A DNA stretch of 64,000 bases from Desulfurobacterium atlanticum (GTDB lineage Bacteria > Aquificota > Aquificia > Desulfurobacteriales > Desulfurobacteriaceae). Position 1 is the stretch's first letter. Every line of letters begins with the position of its first letter. Under the pieces are notes generated by a model, which worked only from the letters and a program-made list of their open reading frames with translations, was not told where the DNA came from and did no database searches. Location: NCBI RefSeq assembly GCF_900188395.1, contig NZ_FZOB01000001.1, positions 62,001 to 126,000 of the forward strand. The letters run 5' to 3'. The translations under genes and the position numbers were made by a program. Positions 17,775 through 25,784 of the stretch are shown here, one piece after another.

Positions 17775-18620
17775 GTGATAGTTATAACAGGTGGCAAAGG
17801 GCAGCTTGGTAGGGAGTTTATCAAAGCTTTAAACAGGGCTGAAGTTCCCTATAAAGCGTTTGATAAAAGTGAGCTTGATATTTCATCCGGTGAGAAGGTT
17901 TTAAGTGTTATAAGGGATATAAAACCTGATGTGATAATAAATTGTGCTGCTTACAATCAGGTTGACAGGGCGGAGACAGAGTATGAAATGGCGTATAAGG
18001 TGAATGTTATAGGGGTTGAGAATCTTGCTGTTGCTGCAAAGGAAGTGGGGGCTTTCTTTGTCCATTACAGCAGTGATTATGTTTTTGACGGTAAAAAGGA
18101 AGATGGTCTTTACACTGAAAAAGATACTCCATCACCTTTGAATGAGTATGGAAAGAGTAAACTTCTTGGAGAGGAGAGAGTAAAAGCTGTTCTTGATAAC
18201 TATCTTATTTTAAGGGTAAGCTGGGTTTACGGAGAGGGGAAGCAGAATTTTATCCATAAGCTTTTATCGTGGGCTGAAAGGGACAGTTATCTTAAGGTTG
18301 CCTGTGATGAGTTTTCTGTTCCCACATACACCGGTGTTATAGTGGATGTTACTCTGAAAGCTATTGAACAGGGACTTTCAGGCCTTTACCACCTGACAAA
18401 TTCAGGTTTTACATCAAGGTTTGAGTGGGCAAGGGCTGTTTTTGAAATACTTGGTGTGGATAAATTTATAAGGCCTGTCCCTTCATCTGTTTTTTCTCTT
18501 CCTGCAAAAAGACCTCTATTTTCCCCGATGAGTAATAAGAAAATCTCAAAAGAGCTTTCTGTATCCATCCCTTACTGGGAGGAGTCTTTAAGAGAATTTT
18601 TAGGATGTTTAAAAGGATGA
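17775..18620 (+). CDS. rfbD: dTDP-4-dehydrorhamnose reductase
   Basis: 281 residues, GTG start with GGGGGG a few bases upstream. Short-chain dehydrogenase fold: I-T-G-G-K-G-Q-L-G-R at the N-terminus, H-Y-S-S-D-Y-V-F-D-G, and the Y-G-K-S-K catalytic Tyr/Lys. RfbD reduces dTDP-4-keto-rhamnose to dTDP-L-rhamnose for surface polysaccharides. The other rml genes are not in the window. A NusG paralogue follows on the same strand, which fits long polysaccharide operons controlled by such factors. Confidence 0.88.
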   Translation: MIVITGGKGQLGREFIKALNRAEVPYKAFDKSELDISSGEKVLSVIRDIKPDVIINCAAYNQVDRAETEYEMAYKVNVIGVENLAVAAKEVGAFFVHYSSDYVFDGKKEDGLYTEKDTPSPLNEYGKSKLLGEERVKAVLDNYLILRVSWVYGEGKQNFIHKLLSWAERDSYLKVACDEFSVPTYTGVIVDVTLKAIEQGLSGLYHLTNSGFTSRFEWARAVFEILGVDKFIRPVPSSVFSLPAKRPLFSPMSNKKISKELSVSIPYWEESLREFLGCLKG

Positions 18621-18628
18621 TTGTAAGC

Positions 18629-18714
18629 TTTGAGAGATTCTTCGCTAACGCTCAGAATGACTTTTTTATTGTTCTGATGTTGCTTTACAGCCGGAGAATC
18701 TCAGTATTTTTGAA
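18629..18714. repeat. Dispersed palindromic repeat, copy 3
   Basis: AGAGATTCTTCGCTAACGCTC then AGAATGAC on the left and GGAGAATCTCAGTATTTTTG on the right: GAGATTCT and AGAATCTC form an inverted pair about 70 bases apart. The middle part differs from other copies, as if one arm was replaced. Confidence 0.7.
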
Positions 18715-18752
18715 ATAATTTAGAGGAGTTTTAAAACAGATTCAGAGAAATT

Positions 18753-18781
18753 TTGATAAACTTCCACTTTCAAGGTTATAT
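18753..18781 (+). promoter_or_regulatory. Sigma-70-type promoter of the NusG paralogue
   Basis: TTGATA (18753-18758), 17-base spacer, TTATAT (18776-18781); start codon at 18825 behind GAGGAG. Confidence 0.6.
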
Positions 18782-18824
18782 TTAAAGTCTCTGAAATTTC
18801 GAAAACGGGAAGAGGAGAAGTTTT

Positions 18825-19325
18825 ATGGAAGATATTTTGTACGAGAAGAAGTGGTACATAGTTGCTTTAAAACCGAGGAAGGAGAAAGTTGTTTTTGCCC
18901 AGCTTGATAGAATCGGTGTTGAGTATTTCTATCCTGTTGCAAAGATAAAGAAAGGGAAGCTTTTAAAAGAGGAGCCTTTATTTCCAGGATATATGTTTGC
19001 AAAATTTTCTATAGCTGAAAATTTTAACAATGTAAGGTTTGCAAGAGGTGTAAGGGATATTGTTAGATTTGGAAAAAATATTCCTTTTGTGGATGATGGT
19101 TTTATAGAGGTTTTAAAAGAGAAAGTTGGTGATGTGATAGAGTTTGGAAAGCCTGCTGTTTCTGAAGGGGAGCTTGTCAGGATAAAAGAGGGTCCTTTTA
19201 GAGGATTGATAGGACAGATACTTTCTGTTAAAAGGGGAGATGAAAGGGTTGTGTTACTTTTAAAAAGTGCTTCCCTTTCTTCAAAAGTTGAGCTTCCTGT
19301 TTCTTTTGTTGAAAAGATAAGTTGA
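18825..19325 (+). CDS. NusG-family specialised transcription factor (RfaH/LoaP-like)
   Basis: 166 residues: NusG N-terminal domain (K-W-Y-I-V-A-L-K-P-R-K-E-K start, P-L-F-P-G-Y-M-F-A-K-F) and a C-terminal KOW domain from about residue 110 (G-E-L-V-R-I-K-E-G-P-F-R-G-L-I-G). It lacks the insertions of housekeeping NusG and is not near secE or ribosomal genes, which suggests a specialised paralogue acting on particular long operons, such as those for cell-surface polysaccharides. RNA polymerase binding during elongation is the known family role. Its targets cannot be read from this window. Confidence 0.82.
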   Translation: MEDILYEKKWYIVALKPRKEKVVFAQLDRIGVEYFYPVAKIKKGKLLKEEPLFPGYMFAKFSIAENFNNVRFARGVRDIVRFGKNIPFVDDGFIEVLKEKVGDVIEFGKPAVSEGELVRIKEGPFRGLIGQILSVKRGDERVVLLLKSASLSSKVELPVSFVEKIS

Positions 19326-19347
19326 AAATTAAGAGTGAAATTGTAGA

Positions 19348-19383
19348 AAATTTTTAGATTCTTCGGGCGTAGCCTAATAATAG
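19348..19383. repeat. Dispersed palindromic repeat, truncated copy 4
   Basis: Only the left module remains: TTAGATTCTTCGGGCGTAGCC followed by unrelated sequence up to the terminator. GGGCGTAGCC links it to copy 1. Confidence 0.5.
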
Positions 19384-19398
19384 GTGTTAAATAGAAAA

Positions 19399-19427
19399 GG
19401 GGCTTTAAGCCCCCCCTTTTTGTTTTT
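19399..19427. terminator. Rho-independent terminator between convergent genes
   Basis: GGGGCT-TTA-AGCCCC followed by CCCTTTTTGTTTTTT, with AAAA on the other side. Ends the NusG-paralogue transcript and may also serve the aconitase gene from the other strand. Confidence 0.85.
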
Positions 19428-19436
19428 TAGGCAACT

Positions 19437-21389
19437 TTATTGAATTTTTCCTTCAAACTTATCCTTAACATATTTGAGAACACCACCGGCCTTAATGATT
19501 TTAACCTGTCTTTCGTTGAGGCCGTGTTTTGTAGGAATTGAAATTCCTTTTGTTCTGTTTATAACTGTTATTATGTTGTCTTCACCTGGGGCGAAGTTTG
19601 ATGTGTCTATTTCAAGAATGTCTCCCTGGTCTATCTTGTCATAATCTTCAGGATTTACAAATATGAGCGGAAGAATACCGAAGTTTATAAGGTTTGCCCT
19701 GTGTATTCTTGCGTAGGATTTTGCAATTACAGCTTTAATACCAAGATACATCGGACCGATAGCTGCGTGTTCCCTTGAAGAGCCCTGTCCGTAGTTTTCA
19801 CCACCCACGATAAATCCGCCGCCTTTCTCCTTTGCACGTTTTGCAAAGTTTTCATCAACAACACTGTAAACGTATTCAGAAATGGCAGGAATGTTTGAAC
19901 GAAGCGGAAGAATTTTTGCCCCGCCCGGGATAATGTGGTCTGTTGTTATGTTGTCACCTACTTTAAGGAGAACTTCTCCTTCAAGTTTATCTCCAAGCGG
20001 CTCTTTATAACCTATGTAGTTTATTGTTGGTCCTTTCCATACTTCAACTTCATCAGGGTCTGCGGCAGGAGCAAAAATCATTGAATCATCAATTTCAAAT
20101 TTTTCAGGAAGGAAGATTTTTATCTCTTCAAGTCCGAGGTCTCTCGGATCCTTCATCTCTCCTGTCATTGCGATGGCTGCTGCTGTTTCGGGAGATGCAA
20201 GGTAAACCTGAGCATCCTTTGTTCCTGAACGGCCGAGGAAGTTTCTGTTAAATGTTCTAACAGAAACTCCTCCAGATGGTGGTGAAAAGCCCATTCCTAT
20301 ACACGGTCCGCATGCACACTCAAGGAATCTGAATCCTGCCCTTAAAAGAACATCATACATTCCTTCCTTATCTATCATTCTGAGAACCTGCTTTGAGCCG
20401 GGTGAGATGGCTGCAGATACCATTGGGTGAACAGTTTTTTTAGCCTGCTCAAACATTTTTGCAACCATCATAAGGTCTCTGTATGATGAGTTTGTACATG
20501 AACCGATTGCAACCTGGTGAACTTTCATTCCTTCAAGTTCTTTTACCTTCTTAACTTCGTCAGGCATGTGGGGACATGCGATTAAAGGTTCAAGTTCAGA
20601 AAGGTCAATGTCTATAACTTCGTCATACTCAGCGTCAGGGTCTGCTTCAAGCCTTCTCCACTGGGCTTCTCTTCCCTGTGCTTTCATAAAGATGTATGTT
20701 TGCTCGTCACTTGGGAAAATAGAAGAAGTTGCTCCAAGCTCTGCTCCCATGTTTGTTATGGTTGCTCTTTCAGGTACTGTGAGGTATTTAACACCTTCAC
20801 CGCCATATTCAAATACTTTTCCAACACCGCCTTTAACAGAAAGTCTTCTTAAAAGCTCAAGAATAACATCTTTTGCTGAAACGAATGGTCTTAATTTTCC
20901 GTAGAGGTTTACTCTTACGACTTTTGGCATGTTAAGGTAGAAAGGTTCTCCTGCCATTGCAAGAGCGATGTCCATTCCTCCGGCACCTATTGCAAGTGAA
21001 CCTATACCGCCTGCTGTTGGAGTGTGGGAGTCAGAACCAAGGAGAGTTTTTCCCGGAATTGCAAATCTTTCAAGGTGGATCTGATGGCATATACCGTTTC
21101 CTGCTTTTGAGAAGTAAACGCCGTATTTTGCAGCTACAGTTTGAAGAAACAGATGGTCGTTTGCATTTTCAGGTCCGCCAGCCTGAATAGTGTTGTGGTC
21201 AACGTAGGAAACTGAAAGCTCTGTTTGAACTTTAGGAAGCCCCATGGATTCAAAGTGAAGGTATGCCATGGTTCCTGTAGCATCCTGTGTAAGTGTCTGG
21301 TCAATCTTGATGGCTATCGGTTTGCCGGCCACCATTTCACCTTCTACAAGGTGAGTTTTGATTATTTTCTGTACGATGTTTAATCCCAT
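19437..21389 (-). CDS. acnA: Aconitate hydratase
   Basis: 650 residues, close to the length of aconitases in Aquificota and of mitochondrial type. The [4Fe-4S] ligands are visible in I-G-S-C-T-N-S-S and C-A-C-G-P-C-I-G-M-G. The C-terminal swivel domain shows N-Y-G-Q-G-S-S-R-E-H-A. It interconverts citrate and isocitrate; in an autotroph with the reductive TCA cycle it works toward citrate. It is next to a fumarase subunit gene on the same strand, another TCA step. The choice among aconitase subfamily names is tentative. Confidence 0.93.
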   Translation of the reverse strand: MGLNIVQKIIKTHLVEGEMVAGKPIAIKIDQTLTQDATGTMAYLHFESMGLPKVQTELSVSYVDHNTIQAGGPENANDHLFLQTVAAKYGVYFSKAGNGICHQIHLERFAIPGKTLLGSDSHTPTAGGIGSLAIGAGGMDIALAMAGEPFYLNMPKVVRVNLYGKLRPFVSAKDVILELLRRLSVKGGVGKVFEYGGEGVKYLTVPERATITNMGAELGATSSIFPSDEQTYIFMKAQGREAQWRRLEADPDAEYDEVIDIDLSELEPLIACPHMPDEVKKVKELEGMKVHQVAIGSCTNSSYRDLMMVAKMFEQAKKTVHPMVSAAISPGSKQVLRMIDKEGMYDVLLRAGFRFLECACGPCIGMGFSPPSGGVSVRTFNRNFLGRSGTKDAQVYLASPETAAAIAMTGEMKDPRDLGLEEIKIFLPEKFEIDDSMIFAPAADPDEVEVWKGPTINYIGYKEPLGDKLEGEVLLKVGDNITTDHIIPGGAKILPLRSNIPAISEYVYSVVDENFAKRAKEKGGGFIVGGENYGQGSSREHAAIGPMYLGIKAVIAKSYARIHRANLINFGILPLIFVNPEDYDKIDQGDILEIDTSNFAPGEDNIITVINRTKGISIPTKHGLNERQVKIIKAGGVLKYVKDKFEGKIQ

Positions 21390-21476
21390 CGTGCCTCTCC
21401 TTATTTTGGTATTTTGCAGTTTAATTTGTTGTTAAAATTATGTAAAAAAATTGTAAAAAAATCAACATTTTAAAGA

Positions 21477-22043
21477 TTAAAATTCAAAAAGCTCCTGATA
21501 CTGTTTTCTTCCCATCTCATAAAGGTCGTTGCCGTAAATATCGTTTACCACAAAAGCAGGAAAGTCTTCAACAACAAGTCTTCTTATCGCTTCAGGGCCT
21601 AAATCTTCGTAGGCAACAATTTCGGCCGATTTTATACATCTTGCCAGATATGCAGCTGCTCCTCCTATTGCTCCAAAATAGATTCCTTTAAATTTTTTTA
21701 TTGCATCCTTTACTTCCTGATTTCTTTTACCTTTACCTATCATCCCTTTAAGCCCTATTTCAAGAAGCTTTGGAGCGTAGGGGTCCATTCTGTAGCTTGT
21801 GGTGGGGCCAACTGAGCCTATGGGCATTCCCGGCTTTGCAGGTGCAGGACCTGCGTAATAGATAATCTGTCCTTCTATTTCTATAGGAGGTTTTTCTCCT
21901 CTTTCAACTGCTTCAACAATTCTTTTGTGAGCGGCATCTCTTGCTGTGTAGATTGTTCCAGAAATAAGGACAAAATCACCGGCTTTAAGATTTTCTATTA
22001 TTTTTTCGTCTGTTATAGGCGCTTGGATTTTTATAGGTTCCAT
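21477..22043 (-). CDS. Class I fumarate hydratase, beta subunit
   Basis: 188 residues matching the C-terminal half of iron-sulfur fumarases: G-T-I-Y-T-A-R-D-A-A-H-K-R, then G-P-T-T-S-Y-R-M-D-P-Y, G-M-I-G-K-G and F-P-A-F-V-V-N-D. In many thermophiles and archaea the enzyme is split into alpha (cluster-binding) and beta subunits; the alpha gene is not next to it here. A tartrate dehydratase beta subunit would look similar. GGAGG precedes the ATG. Confidence 0.88.
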   Translation of the reverse strand: MEPIKIQAPITDEKIIENLKAGDFVLISGTIYTARDAAHKRIVEAVERGEKPPIEIEGQIIYYAGPAPAKPGMPIGSVGPTTSYRMDPYAPKLLEIGLKGMIGKGKRNQEVKDAIKKFKGIYFGAIGGAAAYLARCIKSAEIVAYEDLGPEAIRRLVVEDFPAFVVNDIYGNDLYEMGRKQYQELFEF

Positions 22044-22119
22044 TGTTCCTCCTGAAATGTTAAGTTTGAGAAGTCATTTTATCAATTAATTTTGAAGAGG
22101 AAAAATGGAGAAAGAAAGT

Positions 22120-22252
22120 GTTTGAAAATTCTCATTTGTTTCTAAAAGGTATTGAGATTCTTCGGCTGCAAAGCAGCCTCAGAATGACGAAAAAAGTCAT
22201 CCTGAGGGCAAAGCCCGAAGGATCTCTTAAAGTTCATAGCCATTTTTCAAAC
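22120..22252. mobile_element. MITE-like dispersed element, copy 5 (133 bp)
   Basis: Bounded by inverted ends GTTTGAAAA and TTTTCAAAC. Inside: GAGATTCTTCGGCTGCAAAG, GCCTCAGAATGAC, GTCATCCTGAGGGCAAAGC, CCGAAGGATCTCTTAAAG. The arms GAGATTCTTCGG and CCGAAGGATCTC pair, as do CAGAATGAC and GTCATCCTG, so the whole unit can fold into one long hairpin. No open frame. Nearly identical in layout and length to the copy at 56077-56205. No target duplication seen. Confidence 0.75.
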
Positions 22253-22297
22253 GGCCTCAATGGAGAAAAAGGTGAAGGAAGGAGGAAAAATCCTCCA

Positions 22298-23221
22298 CTA
22301 TAGATTTTCTATTTGAAAAGTTCCTGGTATTTTTTCCTGCTCTTTTGTGCCGGATTTGTCATCAAGCTCTACAAGTTCGTAACATTTTCTTGCGTATATC
22401 TCTTTTACAAGCTTTGCGTTAAGGGCATGTCCTGTTTTATATCCTTCAATCTCAGCAAGAAGGGGAAATCCGAGCACGTAAAGGTCGCCTATAAGGTCAA
22501 GAGTTTTGTGAGCTACAAACTCGTTTTCCATTCTAAGACCTGTAGGATTTAAGATGTTGTATTTGTCTATCACGATAGCATTATCAAGACTGCCGCCCTT
22601 TGCCAGTCCTTTTGATTTTAGCCATTCTACCTCTTCAACAAAACAGAATGTTCTTGCCTTTGCTAAAAGTTTTACAAAGTTATTTAGAGAGTGAGTATAA
22701 CTAATTGTTTGATATTGAACTTTCCTGTATGTGTGGTTAAAGGAGATTGTATTTTTTACTGAAAGATAGTTTGATGGGATGGCAGTAAGGTATTTATCTT
22801 CCTCTTTTACCTCTACGATTTCTTTCAGTTTCAGATACTTTCTTTTTCTGTTTTGTTTCTTTATTCCTGCACTTTCAAAAAGATAGATGTAGGGTGCTGC
22901 ACTGCCGTCAAGTATAGGCACTTCTTCGTTATCTATAAAAATGTAAAGGTTATCGATGCCAAATGCTGAAAGAGCGGCCAGGAGGTGCTCCACAGTTTTT
23001 ATGTAAATACCGTCCTTTTCAAGATTGGTTGCATAGAAAAGGTTTGTGGTGTTTTCTGGAGAAACTTTTATTTCAGGAAGGGATTCTATATCGTTTCTTA
23101 TAAAAACTATTCCTGTATCTGGCGGTGCAGGAGTTATTCTTACGTTTACTTTTTCTCCTGTGTGAAGTCCGATTCCGCTAAACGTTATCTCTCTTGCTAC
23201 TGTCTGTTGATAAATCTGCAT
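22298..23221 (-). CDS. lpxC: UDP-3-O-acyl-N-acetylglucosamine deacetylase
   Basis: 307 residues from ATG 23221 (M-Q-I-Y-Q-Q-T-V-A-R-E-I-T-F-S-G-I-G-L-H-T-G), chosen because GGAG lies six bases before it; the frame is open to 23308 with unlikely hydrophobic residues. Zinc and catalytic motifs are present: T-V-E-H-L-L-A-A-L, H-K-T-L-D-L-I-G-D-L and G-H-A-L-N. This zinc amidase commits the cell to lipid A synthesis, so the organism has an outer membrane with lipopolysaccharide. Confidence 0.95.
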   Translation of the reverse strand: MQIYQQTVAREITFSGIGLHTGEKVNVRITPAPPDTGIVFIRNDIESLPEIKVSPENTTNLFYATNLEKDGIYIKTVEHLLAALSAFGIDNLYIFIDNEEVPILDGSAAPYIYLFESAGIKKQNRKRKYLKLKEIVEVKEEDKYLTAIPSNYLSVKNTISFNHTYRKVQYQTISYTHSLNNFVKLLAKARTFCFVEEVEWLKSKGLAKGGSLDNAIVIDKYNILNPTGLRMENEFVAHKTLDLIGDLYVLGFPLLAEIEGYKTGHALNAKLVKEIYARKCYELVELDDKSGTKEQEKIPGTFQIENL

Positions 23222-23362
23222 TCTAAACTCCATAAGTATATGGTATTTCAGGATAAGTAAAGCAAAATATATGCCAGAGGTTAGGAAGAAAAAAGTATTT
23301 GAAATCAACAGTTTAAATTTTGCAGTTTAACAACTGTTAAGGGGTTTTTTGCAATTTTGCAA

Positions 23363-24064
23363 TTAAAATCTGACACTCACCTCTCCTGCAAATAACCTTT
23401 TGATTTCTCCATCTTTTTCAGCTATCAAAAAACCTTCTCTGTCAAATCCGAGGACTTTTGCTGTGAACTTTTCTTTTTCCGTTTTAATCGTGATTTCATC
23501 TCCTTTCTGTATCAAGGATAGGTTTTCAAACTCTGCAATATTAAACTCTCCTGAAACAGTTTTTTGATAATAGCTTATTACGTTATCTGTAACCATTTCT
23601 GTTATAACTTTTCTGTCAGCCTTAATTTTTTCAATTGAAAGGGATGTTGCAGGTATATCAGCTCCTGCAAGCTCTTCTGCTGTGTGGTAAAGATTTATTC
23701 CTATACCGATGATTATCTTATCTCTTGTTGCTTCTGGCAGGATACCGCAGATTTTCCTGCCGTTTATAAGGATGTCGTTTGGCCATTTTATAGTGAAGCC
23801 ACTTCTTAATCTGTTTAAGACCTTTGCAACGCCTACCGCAGTTGACAGACTGAGTAACTGTAGGTTTTCAAAATTGTCAGGTTTTCTGAAGAGAAACGAT
23901 ATATAAAGCCCTCTATTTTTGGGGGATATCCACTTTTTTCCTCTTCTTCCTTTTCCATTTGTCTGGTTTTTTGCAGTTACAACGGTAACTGGAGAAAAGT
24001 TTTCCCTTTTCAGAAATTCGTTGGTGGAATCTACAGTTTCAAGGTTTATAATCTTTATGTTCAT
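23363..24064 (-). CDS. birA: Biotin-[acetyl-CoA-carboxylase] ligase, without repressor domain
   Basis: 233 residues. The biotinyl-AMP loop appears as G-K-G-R-R-G-K-K-W, followed by K-W-P-N-D-I-L-I-N-G-R-K-I-C-G-I-L, the catalytic lysine block. There is no N-terminal helix-turn-helix, so it is a class I ligase and should not regulate biotin genes. Its substrate is probably the AccB protein encoded at 36151-36603. Divergent from the methyltransferase gene with 21 bases between start codons. Confidence 0.93.
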   Translation of the reverse strand: MNIKIINLETVDSTNEFLKRENFSPVTVVTAKNQTNGKGRRGKKWISPKNRGLYISFLFRKPDNFENLQLLSLSTAVGVAKVLNRLRSGFTIKWPNDILINGRKICGILPEATRDKIIIGIGINLYHTAEELAGADIPATSLSIEKIKADRKVITEMVTDNVISYYQKTVSGEFNIAEFENLSLIQKGDEITIKTEKEKFTAKVLGFDREGFLIAEKDGEIKRLFAGEVSVRF

Positions 24065-24085
24065 TATTTCTCCGGGAGGTTTATT

Positions 24086-24865
24086 TTGGAAGTTGTTGTT
24101 ACTACCGAAAAATCACCTGCAAAGGATATTATAGAAGATGCAAGACAGCTTGCAAAAAAGTTTAATGCAGAGTATGTGTATAGAAGGCACAGCACTATAG
24201 AATCTATAAAAAAGAGATACAAAAAAAATGTTCTTGTTGTTTCCCGTGATGGATTGATTTTACACACTCTTACAGGCAGTAAGCTGTTTTTTCATCCCGG
24301 TCTTGTGAAGATAAGACTTTTGAACTACATACAAACAGGTAAAGAAGCGATGGTTGAAGCGATGAACCTTAAGAAGGGAGATAGGGTTCTTGACTGTAAT
24401 CTGGGTCTTGCTCAGGATGCTGTTATCTGTGCCTTTGTAACAGGGGAAAAGGTTGTTGGAGTTGAAAAGAATCCTGTAATTGCAGAGATAGTTTCAAGGG
24501 GATTAAAAAGCTTTAAACCTAAAGGGAAGTTGAAGGTTGCGGAGGATGCTTTTAGAAGGATAGAGGTTAATGTGGGAGATAACAGTGAATTTCTGAAAAG
24601 TCTTCCGGATAACGCTTTTGATATTGTTTATTTTTCCCCGATGTTTATAAAACCTAAATGGAAATGTGATGTTATGCAGCCGTTTAGAGAGGTGGCAGTA
24701 AAGGATTTTATTGCTCCAGAAACCTTAAAAGAAGCTGAAAGGGTTGCCAGGAAGCGGGTGGTTATAAAGGTAAATAAGGGAGTAAAGGAGATGTTCCCTT
24801 TTCTTGAAAGCTATACACTTCAGAAAAGTGCTACAAATGTTGAGTATCTCTATAAAGATGTTTAA
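24086..24865 (+). CDS. RsmJ-like class I methyltransferase
   Basis: 259 residues, TTG start fixed by GGAGG six bases upstream. A ~75-residue N-terminal region precedes a Rossmann methyltransferase fold: L-K-K-G-D-R-V-L-D-C-N-L-G-L-A-Q-D-A, then G-V-E-K-N-P and an F-D-I-V-Y-F-S-P-M-F motif IV. The layout resembles RsmJ (16S rRNA m2G1516), but the substrate is not proved. The KaiC-like gene starts 12 bases later, so they share a transcript. Confidence 0.75.
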   Translation: MEVVVTTEKSPAKDIIEDARQLAKKFNAEYVYRRHSTIESIKKRYKKNVLVVSRDGLILHTLTGSKLFFHPGLVKIRLLNYIQTGKEAMVEAMNLKKGDRVLDCNLGLAQDAVICAFVTGEKVVGVEKNPVIAEIVSRGLKSFKPKGKLKVAEDAFRRIEVNVGDNSEFLKSLPDNAFDIVYFSPMFIKPKWKCDVMQPFREVAVKDFIAPETLKEAERVARKRVVIKVNKGVKEMFPFLESYTLQKSATNVEYLYKDV

Positions 24866-24877
24866 AGGGGGTGGACT

Positions 24878-25762
24878 ATGGGGGATTTTAGAGAGAGAGA
24901 ACCTCAGGTTATGAAAGAGAATGTTTACTTATTAAAAGATGCGATGGAGAAAGCTCCCCGGCTAAGAGGTGTTCCTACAGGTGTTAAGGGACTTGATGAG
25001 CTGTTTTTTAAAGTTGAGTGGGAAAACGGAAAACCTGTAAGGAAACCACTTGGTGGAATTCCTGAATATGCGGTTATCAATTTAACCGGGATGCCAGATA
25101 CTGGAAAGAGTTTAATTGCCGAACAGTTTACGGTAAAGCAGGCTTCCCTTGGACAGAAAGTTTGTTTTATAACTGTTGAAAGTCCTGCCTCTTTTGTGGC
25201 AGCTTCTTTAAGAGAGAGAGCCACGGCTATGGGAATAGAGTTTGAAAAGATAGAGAACAATATCATTTTGATAGATGCGGCAAGCAACTCCCGTTTAAGG
25301 GACGATGTTCCTACTATGCTTGATACACTTGCTTACGTTTATAGAACCTATAAAGCTCATAGAACGGTTATCGATTCTATTACGGGACTTTTTGAGGCTA
25401 AAGAGATGCTGGCAAGGTCAATAGTAAGAGCCTTTTTTAACTTTATGAAAAAGTGGTATCAGACTGCTATATTTGTTTCTCAGAAAAGGAGCGGTCATGA
25501 AGGGCTTTCTGCAGAAGCTGCCGGTGGTTATGCTGTAGGTCATATTGTTGATTCAACGATGGTTCTTTCTAAAGAGGTGATACTTTCAGAATCAAGGGCA
25601 AGAAGCTACAAGGTTGATTTTGGTGATATTGTTAGACTGTTCAGGATTGATGGATGTAGAATGTGCGGGCACGATACAAAAGTTCATCTTATGAATATAA
25701 CCGAGCTTGGACTTGTTGAGATAGGGCCGCCGCTTGTTGAAGTGTTAAAAAGGAAGGGGTGA
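24878..25762 (+). CDS. Single-domain KaiC-like RecA-family ATPase
   Basis: 294 residues, one RecA/KaiC domain with Walker A G-M-P-D-T-G-K-S at 71-78, an E-S-P-A-S-F segment, Walker B-like R-T-V-I-D-S-I-T-G-L, and a C-terminal C-R-M-C-G-H that could bind zinc. T-G-V-K-G-L-D-E-L-F is the typical KaiC opening. Such single-domain proteins are common in archaea and hyperthermophilic bacteria and are not clock proteins there; role unknown. No kaiA/kaiB nearby. Confidence 0.8.
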   Translation: MGDFREREPQVMKENVYLLKDAMEKAPRLRGVPTGVKGLDELFFKVEWENGKPVRKPLGGIPEYAVINLTGMPDTGKSLIAEQFTVKQASLGQKVCFITVESPASFVAASLRERATAMGIEFEKIENNIILIDAASNSRLRDDVPTMLDTLAYVYRTYKAHRTVIDSITGLFEAKEMLARSIVRAFFNFMKKWYQTAIFVSQKRSGHEGLSAEAAGGYAVGHIVDSTMVLSKEVILSESRARSYKVDFGDIVRLFRIDGCRMCGHDTKVHLMNITELGLVEIGPPLVEVLKRKG

Positions 25763-25784
25763 TTTTACCCCTTCTTTGTTTTTG
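25753..25784. terminator. Rho-independent terminator overlapping two gene ends
   Basis: GAAGGGGT, six-base loop, ACCCCTTC, then TTTGTTTTT. The stem covers the stop codons of the KaiC-like gene and of the convergent metG. Confidence 0.8.
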
